34,428 nt of DNA from assembly GCA_025938055.1 (NCBI GenBank), contig JAICQC010000006.1, positions 1 to 34,428 on the forward strand. Reading direction: 5' to 3'. Made by a program: the position numbers and the translations under genes. The notes below the pieces were generated by a model that was given only the letters and a program-made list of their open reading frames with translations, did not search any database and was not told the origin of the DNA. Positions within the stretch are counted from its first letter, which is position 1. Each line of letters starts with the position of its first letter. Positions 16,148-24,131 of this stretch are shown piece by piece. The DNA comes from Anaerolineales bacterium. GTDB lineage: Bacteria > Chloroflexota > Anaerolineae > Anaerolineales > Villigracilaceae.

Positions 16148-16579
16148 CTATTTCAGCATTTCCGCTACAGCGCGCAGACCCAGCGAATAGGACCGCCAGC
16201 CGAAGCCCGTGATCTTGCCTTTGCATACACCGGAAATCATCGAAACGTGCCTGAACTCCTCGCGCGCATACACATTCGACAGATGCACTTCGACGACGGG
16301 AATCTTCATCGCGGCAATCGCGTCCCGCAGGGCAATCGATGTATGCGTGTACCCGCCCGGGTTAAACACGACGCCATCCGCCCAGGTTTGTGCATCCTGC
16401 AAGGCATCGATCAATGCACCTTCGTGATTCGACTGAACACACTTTAGCTCGGCACCCAACTCGTTCCCCAGCTCGATCAACCGGGTATTGATGTCCCCTA
16501 GCGTCATCGAGCCGTAAATCTCCGGTTCACGGCTGCCAAGCAGATTCAAATTCGGTCCATGCAACACCAGGATCTTCAT
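16148..16579 (-). CDS. aroQ: 3-dehydroquinate dehydratase, type II
   Basis: 143 residues, typical for the small type II enzyme, which dehydrates 3-dehydroquinate to 3-dehydroshikimate, the third shikimate step. Motifs are [17 protein letters not shown] (with the catalytic Tyr), the active-site NPGGYTHTS and EVHLSN. ATG 16579 sits in TGATG with the aroKB stop and has GGAGG at good spacing. The GTG at 16582 would sit too close to it. Last gene of the operon, translationally coupled to aroKB. Confidence 0.95.
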   Translation of the reverse strand: MKILVLHGPNLNLLGSREPEIYGSMTLGDINTRLIELGNELGAELKCVQSNHEGALIDALQDAQTWADGVVFNPGGYTHTSIALRDAIAAMKIPVVEVHLSNVYAREEFRHVSMISGVCKGKITGFGWRSYSLGLRAVAEMLK

Positions 16580-18138
16580 CACTCCTCCAGCGCCATTTCC
16601 AGGTCTGTCACATCCACCAGCTCCACCCTGCCGATCGCGGCTGGTAATGCAAAGCGGATCGCCTTTGCGTTCTTCTTTTTATCCACCCGCATGACGCGCA
16701 GGATTTCCTCACGCGGCAACTCTGCAGGAATTTGAACGGGCAACCCTAATCGGGATAAGACTTGAGCAACCGATTTAGCCAAGCCTTTGCCTGCCACCGT
16801 TAAACGTTCTGCCAGCCTCGCCTCAGCCACCATCCCGATCGCCACGGCTTCGCCATGACGCAGCTGGAACCCGCTGACGAGTTCCACAGCATGCCCGACG
16901 GTATGCCCCAGGTTCAGCGCGGCGCGGAATCCCTTTTCGTACGGATCGTCTTCGATGATCTTTATCTTCACTGCCATGGCACGTCTGACGATTTGCTCGA
17001 GATCGTCTTTTATACAATCCAAGCCGCGCGCACATAGATCGAACAACTCGGGGTCAGATATGATGCCGTGCTTCACAACCTCCGCCAGGCCAGAAAGGAA
17101 CTCCGCTTCGGGGAGTGTCTTCAACATCTGCGGGTCAGCCAGGACAAGTTTTGGCGGATAGAAAGAGCCGATCAAGTTTTTCCCCTGAGGCAGGTCGAAC
17201 CCGGTCTTGCCTCCCAGCGAGGCGTCGACCATCGAAAGCAACGTTGTGGGCACGCACACCCAGTTGATGCCGCGCATGTACGTCGATGCGGCAAAACCCG
17301 TCACATCACCGATCACGCCGCCGCCCAGCGCGATGACCGTGCTCCTGCGATCCAAGCCCGCCTCCAGGAATTCGTGCCATAACCTCTGGACGGTTTCCAA
17401 ATTCTTATAGGACTCTCCGGCTGGGACAATTATGATCTCCGGTGTAAAACCCGCGTGGCTGAGAGATGCCAGCACCGTCTCCGCGTGGAGTTTCGCGACA
17501 TTTTCATCTGTTACCACGACCGGGTTTTGAATGCCGCGCGCAGAAAGCAAAACACCAACCTGCTCCAGGCTCTGCACAAGAGCGTCATACTCGCCCATGG
17601 CTTTCAGGTGAAACCGACCCAGAAGGCTTTGTATTTGCAAAGCATTTTGTTTGGGTATTTTTCCGTCCACCTGTAATTGCATTTTAAAAGAAGAATAATG
17701 CTCTCTGCGCTGGTCCAGCAGGTCAGTCAATTTCTCCTGCAAATCACCAGCCAGCAAAGGACGTTTGCCCGCGTCATTTTTCAGGCGCTCGAGGAGCGTA
17801 TCCAATCCTGCCGTCAACAGGACGACCGCGCCGTGAGATTCGGCAAGCACACGATTCTCATTACGCAGCAGCGCACCGCCGCCGAGGGCGATCACTTTGT
17901 CCTGAGCAGCTGTCACGCTGGAAACGTGACCTACAGTTTCCTTCAATGCAGTAGTTTCCAGATCGCGAAATGTCGGTTCGCCCTGCTGTTTCATAATCTG
18001 CGAAATGGACATACCGGCGTTCGATTCGATGAGGCGGTCCAGGTCCACGAATGACATGTTAAGTCTGCGCGCAAGTTCCTTGCCAATCGTAGATTTGCCC
18101 GTCCCGGGAGGACCATAGAGAAAAATGTGAGACATCAT
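16579..18138 (-). CDS. aroKB: Shikimate kinase / 3-dehydroquinate synthase fusion
   Basis: 519 residues in two enzymes. Residues ~1-172 are shikimate kinase: Walker [10 protein letters not shown] (9-17), Asp34 and Arg58 for shikimate, GGG at 86-88 and lid KRPLL near 126. Residues ~185-519 are 3-dehydroquinate synthase: GGGVIGD (272-278), [18 protein letters not shown] and the zinc-site [10 protein letters not shown]. These catalyse the fifth and second pathway steps, so the fusion joins non-consecutive reactions. ATG 18138 overlaps the aroC stop (TAATG). Both halves appear complete. Confidence 0.95.
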   Translation of the reverse strand: MMSHIFLYGPPGTGKSTIGKELARRLNMSFVDLDRLIESNAGMSISQIMKQQGEPTFRDLETTALKETVGHVSSVTAAQDKVIALGGGALLRNENRVLAESHGAVVLLTAGLDTLLERLKNDAGKRPLLAGDLQEKLTDLLDQRREHYSSFKMQLQVDGKIPKQNALQIQSLLGRFHLKAMGEYDALVQSLEQVGVLLSARGIQNPVVVTDENVAKLHAETVLASLSHAGFTPEIIIVPAGESYKNLETVQRLWHEFLEAGLDRRSTVIALGGGVIGDVTGFAASTYMRGINWVCVPTTLLSMVDASLGGKTGFDLPQGKNLIGSFYPPKLVLADPQMLKTLPEAEFLSGLAEVVKHGIISDPELFDLCARGLDCIKDDLEQIVRRAMAVKIKIIEDDPYEKGFRAALNLGHTVGHAVELVSGFQLRHGEAVAIGMVAEARLAERLTVAGKGLAKSVAQVLSRLGLPVQIPAELPREEILRVMRVDKKKNAKAIRFALPAAIGRVELVDVTDLEMALEE

Positions 18139-19310
18139 TATTCCCAGAAGATGTGGGGAGTATTATCCATCTGCAAATCGTCAAGCGTAGCTTTACGCAG
18201 GGATTCGAATCGTGGCTTCATCTCTTCGAGTGAATCACCGCCGAGTTTTTCGATGAGAGCGTCCGCGAGGACAAAAGCGACCATTGCCTCGAGAATTGGC
18301 ACAGCCCGCGGCACCGGGCAGAAATCAGAGCGTTCGTATCGGGTGGGAGATTCGACGCCGCTGGCAAGATCCACTGTTTGTTGTGGCGTCAGTGTGGTGG
18401 CAATCGGTTTCATCGCGGCGCGGATGAGAATCGGCTGTCCATTGCTAACTCCGCCTTCCGTGCCGCCAGCGCGATTTGTGTGACGTTCAACCTTTGACTT
18501 TTGACCGAGAGTCATTGCGTCATGGGCTTGCGTTCCAGAAAGGCGTGAATTTGCAAACGCATCGCCAACCTCCACGCCCTTGATCGCCTGCACAGACATG
18601 ACTGCCATGGCAAGCCTGGCTTCGAGGCGTCTGTCCCACTGCATGAAACTCCCAAGCCCAACGGGTACGTTCAACGCAACAATTTCCAGAATGCCGCCAA
18701 GCGTATTTTTGCCGTGGATCGTTTTCTCTATCTCGGCACGCATTTGTTGCGCCGCATTTTCAACCGGACAGCGGACATCCGATTCTTCTGCACGCAGAAA
18801 GCGTTCTTCGTACGTCATATCGCCAAAATCAGCATCAATCTCGCCGATGGACGAAACATACCCGCCGACTGCAATTCCAAATTGTTCCAGAAATTGTTTG
18901 CACACCGCACCCGCGGCAACACGCATGGTCGTCTCACGGGCAGAGGCGCGCTCGAGCGCGGGACGGAGGTCCCTGTACCCGTATTTGACCGCTCCCGTCA
19001 GGTCCGCGTGACCTGGGCGCGGCGCGGTCATCGGCTCGATGGCTTTGCCCTTCCATTTCACGTGATCGGCATTCTCGACCAGCAAGGCGACCGGCGCGCC
19101 GGTGGTTTCGCCAGCCATCACGCCGCCGAGGATCTGCACGCTATCCTTTTCGATCTTCATTCTTCCGCCAGAGCCATAGCCCTTTTGGCGGCGTGTCAGC
19201 TCCTTATTGATAATCTCTGGCAGGAGGGGAAGACCCGCTGGCATACCATCCAGGATGGCAGTTAATGAGGGTCCGTGGGATTCACCGGCAGTGAGAAAAC
19301 GAAGTGGCAT
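18138..19310 (-). CDS. aroC: Chorismate synthase
   Basis: 390 residues, normal length. It converts EPSP to chorismate using reduced FMN. N-terminal LRFLTAGESHGPSLTAILDGMPAG is the first family signature. RPGHADLTGAVKYGYRDLRPALERASARET is the second, and SNGQPILIRAAMKPIAT lies in the C-terminal third. It starts 35 nt after aroE and its stop shares one base with the start of aroKB. The short aroE-aroC gap is AT-rich and resembles the dispersed TAATTGGT repeat seen elsewhere in this operon. Confidence 0.96.
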   Translation of the reverse strand: MPLRFLTAGESHGPSLTAILDGMPAGLPLLPEIINKELTRRQKGYGSGGRMKIEKDSVQILGGVMAGETTGAPVALLVENADHVKWKGKAIEPMTAPRPGHADLTGAVKYGYRDLRPALERASARETTMRVAAGAVCKQFLEQFGIAVGGYVSSIGEIDADFGDMTYEERFLRAEESDVRCPVENAAQQMRAEIEKTIHGKNTLGGILEIVALNVPVGLGSFMQWDRRLEARLAMAVMSVQAIKGVEVGDAFANSRLSGTQAHDAMTLGQKSKVERHTNRAGGTEGGVSNGQPILIRAAMKPIATTLTPQQTVDLASGVESPTRYERSDFCPVPRAVPILEAMVAFVLADALIEKLGGDSLEEMKPRFESLRKATLDDLQMDNTPHIFWE

Positions 19311-19345
19311 GGAAAATCCAGTAAATAATAATTGGTGAATGTTAA

Positions 19346-20266
19346 TTAATGAGCTGTCTGGTTAACAGCTTCGAACAAGACTTCACGAGGCGGGTTGCAG
19401 CCTGTCCAGATTTCAAATGAGAGGGCAGCTTGTTCGATGAGCATACCCAAACCAGTCGTAGCAAAGAGCCCCTGTGCGCGGGCATCTTTGACGAGCCTGG
19501 TCTCACGTGGATTGTAGACCAAATCATAGATTGCTGCATGAGGCGGGAGATCCAAACTTTCGGGCCAGGGTGATTGATCGATGTTGGGTGCCATGCCGAG
19601 GGGTGTGGTGTTGACGATCAGCGAGAGAATAGAGACTGGAGATTGGAGGTTACGCGCCTGGGCTTCGATATCAGAGAGGCTGTGAACAGTAATTGGTAAT
19701 TGGTGATTTACAAATGAATCCGCAAGTTGTTGGGCTTGTTCGATGCGGCGCGCGGCAACGGTAACGTTCCAGCCATCGTTGAGTAGAGCATATGCTACTG
19801 CACGAGCAGACCCACCAGCTCCCAGAACGATTGCCGATTTTCGATTTTCGATTTTCGATTGTACTTGGTATAAAAATCTCTGCAAATCTGTAAGAAAACC
19901 GGATGCATCGGTGTTACCGCCCACAAGATTATTATTCTGCAAATAAGTTGTGTTGACTGCGCCGATAACCTTTGCAGTCGGCGTGAGTTCATCGAGAAAT
20001 TCCATCACATTTTGTTTATGCGGAATTGTGACGTTGAGTCCATGAAATTCCCCGGAGCGGACACCATTCAGGACATCTTTCAATCCTGTTTTATCATCTG
20101 GTTCAACGGGGAGCAATGAATAGCTGCCTCCCAGTTTACAGGCTTGTAGTGCTGCACGATGAATTACGGGCGAGAGGGAATGGTGAAGAGGATAGCCGAT
20201 TAAGCCCAGTTTGGGCGTTTGAAGCCGTTGCCGTGTCGAAGGGTTGGACGATTGATGATCAGCCAC
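19346..20266 (-). CDS. aroE: Shikimate dehydrogenase (NADP+)
   Basis: 306 residues, about 20-30 longer than usual. It reduces 3-dehydroshikimate to shikimate. Visible are the substrate serines in HHSLSP (30-32), Lys84 in TIPHK, Asp120 in NTDASG, and the nucleotide motif GAGGSARA (149-156). The extra length lies in three low-complexity inserts: ~135-144 (QSKIENRK, from 3.7 copies of a heptamer at 19835-19860), ~187-193 (NHQLPIT) and ~206-214 (NLQSPVSIL). Their DNA matches repeats in aroA and tyrA. All known catalytic residues are intact, so it is probably functional. Overlaps the end of aroA by 8 bp. Confidence 0.94.
   Translation of the reverse strand: MADHQSSNPSTRQRLQTPKLGLIGYPLHHSLSPVIHRAALQACKLGGSYSLLPVEPDDKTGLKDVLNGVRSGEFHGLNVTIPHKQNVMEFLDELTPTAKVIGAVNTTYLQNNNLVGGNTDASGFLTDLQRFLYQVQSKIENRKSAIVLGAGGSARAVAYALLNDGWNVTVAARRIEQAQQLADSFVNHQLPITVHSLSDIEAQARNLQSPVSILSLIVNTTPLGMAPNIDQSPWPESLDLPPHAAIYDLVYNPRETRLVKDARAQGLFATTGLGMLIEQAALSFEIWTGCNPPREVLFEAVNQTAH
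19835..19860. repeat. Heptanucleotide tandem repeat inside aroE
   Basis: Plus strand shows 3.7 copies of CGATTTT. It is read in frame in aroE, giving a charged, probably loop-forming segment just before the NADP-binding motif. Confidence 0.85.
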
Positions 20267-21548
20267 GTAATGAATCCAAAACTTCGAAATAGTTGGGGAA
20301 CGTCTTTGACACGCAGGAGGGATTCTCGATGACGATTCCTTCGACGCGCAGCCCGATCAATGCAAACGCCATTGCCATGCGGTGATCATTGTAGGTTTGG
20401 ATCGTTGCAGGCTGAATATCGTCACACGGATAAATCGTCATACCGTCCTCGTGCTCTTCCACGCGGACGCCGAGCCGCGTCAGTTCGGTGCAGGTAGCAT
20501 GGACACGGTCTGTTTCCTTGAGGCGGGCAGAGGCAATTCCACGGATTCGGGTTGGCGAGGAGGCAAAGGGCGCAATTGCCGCGAGGGTTTGGGCGGTATC
20601 AGGAATGTCGCGCATGTCCACATCCACACCCACCAAGTTTCCTGTGCTCGTCACTTCAATGGAGTCGTCTCTTTCTTCAATTGTGCAGCCCATCTCTGTA
20701 AGGATATCGAGAAACGCAATGTCACCTTGTTTTGAATTTCGCAAAATATCATCCACGCGGACAGTACCTCCGCAGATGGCGGGTGCAGCGAAGAAGTAGG
20801 AGGCGGCAGAAGCGTCAGATTCGATTGGGTACGTGGAGATTGGAGACTGGGGATTAGAGACGGGTAATTGGTAAGTAGTAAGTGGGACGGAGAAGAACCT
20901 GTAAGCGTCCCGTTGGACTTCCGCCCCGAAGTCGTGCATGTTGCCAATAGTCATGTCCACGTAGGGTTTCGAGTTGAGCTCAGTGGTGACTTCTATTTCG
21001 ATTGGAGATTGTGCGTACGGTGCGACCATCAACAATGCAGACAAAAACTGGCTGGAAATGTTGCCTGCGATTTTTGTCTTGCCTCCCGGCAACCCTTTTG
21101 CAAAAATCTCAACAGGGGGGCAATCATTTTTGGCTTCCAACTCTACCCCCAGTTGATTAAGCGCATCGATCAAATCCTGGATCGGGCGTTCTCTCATCCG
21201 TGAGTCACCGTCCAACACATACTCGCCATTTCCCAGCGTCAGAAAGGCAGACAGAAAGCGCGCCGCGGTCCCTGCGTTGCCGATAAACAGTTCCGCCTGT
21301 CTGGCAGGGATCCTTCCGCCCAAGCCTGTCACGGTCATCGCGTGGTTGGCTTCATCGAGCTGTATATCAAAGCCCAGGGTTTGCAATGCCTTGGCAAAAT
21401 AGCACGAGTCATCGGAGAATAATGCATTTGTGAGGTGCGTCGTACCATTTGCCAGTGAGGCAATGAGCAGCGCACGGTTTGTGAGCGACTTTGAACCGGG
21501 AACACGGACGGTGGCGTTGAGGGGACGGTTGATGGGGAGGATCTGCAT
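20259..21548 (-). CDS. aroA: 5-enolpyruvylshikimate-3-phosphate synthase
   Basis: 429 residues. It transfers enolpyruvyl from PEP to shikimate-3-phosphate. Features are the N-terminal PGSKSLTNRALLIA, the PEP-loop NAGTAARF (Gly retained, as in glyphosate-sensitive forms, though class cannot be settled), DGDSRMRERP, SQFLSALLM, ESDASAASYFF, the catalytic DIPDTAQTLA and LKETDR. Residues ~224-239 (TYQLPVSNPQSPIS) are an insertion just before the ESDAS motif, encoded by a repeat also present in aroE and tyrA. Starts 18 nt after tyrA. Confidence 0.95.
   Translation of the reverse strand: MQILPINRPLNATVRVPGSKSLTNRALLIASLANGTTHLTNALFSDDSCYFAKALQTLGFDIQLDEANHAMTVTGLGGRIPARQAELFIGNAGTAARFLSAFLTLGNGEYVLDGDSRMRERPIQDLIDALNQLGVELEAKNDCPPVEIFAKGLPGGKTKIAGNISSQFLSALLMVAPYAQSPIEIEVTTELNSKPYVDMTIGNMHDFGAEVQRDAYRFFSVPLTTYQLPVSNPQSPISTYPIESDASAASYFFAAPAICGGTVRVDDILRNSKQGDIAFLDILTEMGCTIEERDDSIEVTSTGNLVGVDVDMRDIPDTAQTLAAIAPFASSPTRIRGIASARLKETDRVHATCTELTRLGVRVEEHEDGMTIYPCDDIQPATIQTYNDHRMAMAFALIGLRVEGIVIENPSCVSKTFPNYFEVLDSLRG
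20832..20880. repeat. Dispersed AT-rich repeat inserted in frame in aroA
   Basis: The plus strand reads GGAGATTGGAGACTGGGG, then TTAGAGACGGGTAATTGGTAAG. Related words recur in aroE (19625-19651, 19685-19712) and at the tyrA end (21562-21595). Confidence 0.75.
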
Positions 21549-21561
21549 GAGGGGAGTGGTT

Positions 21562-21595
21562 GGTAATTAGGAATTGGTAATTAGAGATTGGTAAG
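21562..21595. repeat. Dispersed AT-rich repeat at the 3' end of tyrA
   Basis: Plus strand GGTAATTAGGAATTGGTAAT, then TAGAGATTGGTAAG. It encodes the last residues of TyrA and supplies its TAA stop, then runs into the short gap before aroA. Confidence 0.75.
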
Positions 21596-22424
21596 CAGAA
21601 CGGGATTGGTTGAGGATCGATTCGAGCTGTAGATAGTTTTCATTTTGAAGAGCAGATTCCACCTGATCGAGGGAATTGCGGAAAGTCTGGAGGGCACTGA
21701 GGATATTTTCCCGGTTGGATTGCAGAATCCCCAAGGTCATATGTGAAGGCGTTCCTGCCAGGCGGCTGGTGGATTTGAAACCTGTGCCAACAAAGGAAGA
21801 ATAGCTTTGCGGCGTGGAGAGGGAAAGCGCAGACGATAACAAAAACGGAAGGTGGCTGGTAGAGGCAAGGATGCGGTCGTGGTCTTCAGCGTCCATCTCA
21901 ATGAGGCGCGCGCCGATTGCTAAAATGATTTTTTCAACCGCAGATCTTGCACGTTGGGTCGTCCGTTCCATTGCGGTGACGACAAAGGGCGCATCCTGAT
22001 ATAAACCCGCCTCGGCGTTTTCCAGTCCGAGTGTTTCTTTTCCGCAAATGGGGTGCCCGCCAACGGGATCGAAATTTTCAGGCAGGGCAGACATGGCTCG
22101 CAGGATGACTTTTTTGGTCGAGCCAAGATCAAGAACAATACATGGTCTTTGTATGAGGGATGGTAATTTCTGGAGAATATCTATGATGGCTGGAACGGGA
22201 GTCGCCAGGATAACAAGATCCGCCTGAGCCAATCCCTGGGCGGGAGCGCCTTCAGCCTGGTCAACAATTTGTTTGTCGATAGCCAGCTCAAGCGCCGCAG
22301 GATGCGAGTCGATGCCGTAGAGCGTAGCGCACTTCCCTTTCAATGCCAGTGCGAGCGAGCCACCCATCAATCCCAATCCGATGATCGCAACCTTCGAGTT
22401 TTGTAGTTGAAATCCATCCTCCAT
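21567..22424 (-). CDS. tyrA: Prephenate dehydrogenase
   Basis: 285 residues, normal for a monofunctional enzyme without an ACT domain. It oxidises prephenate to 4-hydroxyphenylpyruvate, the tyrosine branch. NAD-binding GLGLMGGSLALAL lies near the N-terminus. LDLGSTKK, DPVGGHPICGKE (catalytic His region) and STSHLPFLLSSAL follow. The C-terminal residues and stop codon lie in a dispersed repeat, so the original end may have been lost. ATG 22424 is preferred (GGGGTGG upstream, 5-nt gap after aroF). GTG 22436 would overlap aroF by 7 bp. Arogenate as substrate cannot be excluded. Confidence 0.93.
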   Translation of the reverse strand: MEDGFQLQNSKVAIIGLGLMGGSLALALKGKCATLYGIDSHPAALELAIDKQIVDQAEGAPAQGLAQADLVILATPVPAIIDILQKLPSLIQRPCIVLDLGSTKKVILRAMSALPENFDPVGGHPICGKETLGLENAEAGLYQDAPFVVTAMERTTQRARSAVEKIILAIGARLIEMDAEDHDRILASTSHLPFLLSSALSLSTPQSYSSFVGTGFKSTSRLAGTPSHMTLGILQSNRENILSALQTFRNSLDQVESALQNENYLQLESILNQSRSAYQSLITNS

Positions 22425-22429
22425 TTGAT

Positions 22430-23476
22430 CTACCACCCCGCGGCGACAGGCTTCTTGATCGGAGCAATACGGCGTCCCATCGCTTCGGCAATTGCCCTGA
22501 CCTGCTTCACCATTTCTGCAAATGTCTCCGGCTTGAGTGATTGCTTGCCATCAGAAACAGCATGTTTGGGGTCAGGATGTACCTCCACAATGAGTCCATC
22601 AGCCCCGGCTGCAATGGCAGCCCGCGCGATCGCCGGGACATAATCCGAGTGACCTGTTGCATGGGAGGGATCGAGAATTACGGGAAGATGCGTAAGATTT
22701 TTAAGGACGGGGACAGCGTTGATATCTGTTGTGTTTCGTGTGGTCGTTTCAAAGGTGCGGATGCCGCGCTCGCAAAGCATCACCTGCTTGTTACCACCGG
22801 CGAGAATATACTCGGCAGACATGAGCAGTTCTTCGATGGTTGCACTTAGACCGCGCTTGAGCAAAACGCTTTTACGCGTCTCACCAATCGCGCGCAGGAG
22901 ATTGAAGTTCTGCATATTGCGCGCGCCCACCTGCAAAACATCGACATATTTCACCATCAGGTCCAGCTGCGTCTGCGACATGATCTCGACCACAATGGGC
23001 ATGCCTGTCAGTTCGCGGGCTTCGGCAAGATATTCGAGCCCTTCCTCACCGAGTCCCTGGAAGGAATAGGGTGATGTGCGCGGTTTGAAGACGCCACCGC
23101 GGAGGGCATTCGCGCCCGCCTCACGAACAGCCTGGGCGGTTTCGAGGATCTGCGAACGGGACTCCACCGAGCACGGACCCGCGATCACGACAATGTCATT
23201 TCCACCCACGTGAAAGCCGTCAATGGGGAAGATGGAGTTTTCAGGGTGGAACTGTCTCGACGCCAGCTTGAAGGGCTGCGTGATGCGCTTGACCATATCG
23301 ACTCCATCCAGCACTTCAAAACGTTCGGTGGGTAGATCGTGCGTCTCACCGATCGCGCCGATCAGGGTGGTTTCCACGCCTTGTGAGAGGTGCGCGGCAA
23401 GCCCGGCTTCCTTGATCTGATTGATCACGTTTTCAATCTGCTGGGGGGTGGAATTGGGTTTCATAATGATCAACAT
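22430..23476 (-). CDS. aroF: 3-deoxy-7-phosphoheptulonate (DAHP) synthase, type I beta
   Basis: 348 residues. It catalyses the first shikimate step, condensing PEP and erythrose-4-phosphate. An N-terminal ferredoxin-like regulatory domain (~1-70: [20 protein letters not shown]) precedes the TIM-barrel catalytic domain. Motifs are [38 protein letters not shown], and metal-binding ILDPSHATG and EVHPDP. The N-terminal domain resembles those giving feedback inhibition in Thermotoga- and Bacillus-type enzymes. ATG 23476 is chosen because the 13-residue extension to 23515 would overlap aroH. Starts 25 nt after aroH. Confidence 0.95.
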   Translation of the reverse strand: MLIIMKPNSTPQQIENVINQIKEAGLAAHLSQGVETTLIGAIGETHDLPTERFEVLDGVDMVKRITQPFKLASRQFHPENSIFPIDGFHVGGNDIVVIAGPCSVESRSQILETAQAVREAGANALRGGVFKPRTSPYSFQGLGEEGLEYLAEARELTGMPIVVEIMSQTQLDLMVKYVDVLQVGARNMQNFNLLRAIGETRKSVLLKRGLSATIEELLMSAEYILAGGNKQVMLCERGIRTFETTTRNTTDINAVPVLKNLTHLPVILDPSHATGHSDYVPAIARAAIAAGADGLIVEVHPDPKHAVSDGKQSLKPETFAEMVKQVRAIAEAMGRRIAPIKKPVAAGW

Positions 23477-23501
23477 AATCTCTTTTCCTTTTTCGTTTGG
23501 G

Positions 23502-23873
23502 TTATTGTGCCGCAACCAAGTCGGGTCTTAGTTTTACTGCGTCACGTAAATACACATGCCTGACTTCGGACTGTGGGAGTTCCGTGTTCCAGTGGACGAG
23601 TACGCGGATCACACGCGGCAGACTGTCTGGCACGGGGATCTCACGCGCACAAAGCATCGGGACAAGACCCCAGCCCATCTGGCGGGCTGCCTGCGCCGGG
23701 AAGGTGGAGACGAGGTCGTCCGTCACAGTGAAGAGAGCGCTGGCAACATCTTCGGGCTGCATTCCCGCATTCTCTTCAAGGATCGCTTCAAGTAACTCGC
23801 GTGTTGCCTGAAGGATGAGGTCGGGCTCGTCGCTCGTCACGGTCGTCGCTCCGCGAATTCCACGAATTGTCAT
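23502..23873 (-). CDS. aroH: Chorismate mutase, AroH type
   Basis: 123 residues, the size of the monofunctional trimeric Bacillus-type mutase, which rearranges chorismate to prephenate. Matching blocks are RGIRGATTV (active-site Arg7), [20 protein letters not shown] (Cys and Glu of the active site, then Arg) and [15 protein letters not shown] (Tyr). ATG 23873 has AGGAG 7 nt upstream. First structural gene of the operon, lying behind the attenuator-like leader. Having the branch enzyme first is consistent with a leader that senses the end products Phe and Tyr as well as Trp. Confidence 0.95.
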   Translation of the reverse strand: MTIRGIRGATTVTSDEPDLILQATRELLEAILEENAGMQPEDVASALFTVTDDLVSTFPAQAARQMGWGLVPMLCAREIPVPDSLPRVIRVLVHWNTELPQSEVRHVYLRDAVKLRPDLVAAQ

Positions 23874-23902
23874 TGATCGCTCCTATGTAGTTCTTCCCTT
23901 TG

Positions 23903-23942
23903 CCCCTCTCCTGCCCTAAGAGGAGGTCGGGCAGGAGAGGGG
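23903..23942. repeat. Perfect 14-bp inverted repeat in the aroH leader
   Basis: CCCCTCTCCTGCCC and its exact complement, 12-nt centre. It lies between the attenuator terminator and the aroH ribosome site, so it would form a very stable hairpin in the read-through transcript. No T-tract. The core CCTGCCC matches the palindrome at 3336-3368. Confidence 0.7.
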
Positions 23943-23952
23943 TGAGGAGAGG

Positions 23953-23988
23953 AAAATAAAAGAGCGAGACCGTGTGGTCTCGCTCTTT
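23953..23988 (-). terminator. Intrinsic terminator, probably the aro operon attenuator
   Basis: Perfect 13-bp stem AAAGAGCGAGACC / GGTCTCGCTCTTT with a 4-nt loop, followed on the minus strand by TATTTT. It lies 26 nt after the stop of an aromatic-rich leader ORF and 79 nt before aroH. The 3' arm, with the last loop bases, repeats ACGGTCTC. That word also occurs in the leader right after the Tyr-Tyr codons (24045-24052), so the leader copy could pair with GAGACC of the 5' arm and prevent the terminator. Confidence 0.85.
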
Positions 23989-24014
23989 CTTGATAGAGAT
24001 AGGGTTCTCTCTAC

Positions 24015-24092
24015 TTAAGCGCCACCAACGGCAACCGGGTTCCGGAGACCGTAATAAAAGTAGAACGCAAACCAGCGAGTGGACTTAAGCAT
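24015..24092 (-). CDS. Aromatic-rich leader peptide of the aro operon
   Basis: A 25-codon ORF from ATG 24092 to TAA 24015. It starts MLKSTR and ends LRNPVAVGGA. Residues 7-14 are W-F-A-F-Y-F-Y-Y, so seven of eight consecutive codons are Trp, Phe or Tyr. It sits between the predicted promoter and a strong intrinsic terminator that precedes the aromatic biosynthesis genes, the classic arrangement of a ribosome-mediated attenuator. There is no Shine-Dalgarno sequence. The predicted transcript begins only ~2-4 nt before the ATG, so translation would be leaderless. Function is inferred from position and composition; I do not know whether this leader has been described. Confidence 0.85.
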   Translation of the reverse strand: MLKSTRWFAFYFYYGLRNPVAVGGA

Positions 24093-24102
24093 ATTGGTCG
24101 CT

Positions 24103-24131
24103 ATTCTATGCCAGTGACTTGAATGCGTCAA
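24103..24131 (-). promoter_or_regulatory. Promoter of the aro operon
   Basis: On the minus strand TTGACG (24131-24126), a 17-bp spacer and TAGAAT (24108-24103). Each box has one mismatch from consensus at optimal spacing. It lies inside the 3' end of the glycosyltransferase gene, whose TAG stop forms the first half of the -10 box. Start of transcription is expected near 24096-24094. Confidence 0.75.

Noticed and set aside
23953..23988. Reading the hairpin only as the terminator of the glycosyltransferase gene
   Set aside because: Possible on position alone, but the aromatic-rich leader, the promoter downstream of most of that gene and the repeated ACGGTCTC word fit an attenuator better.
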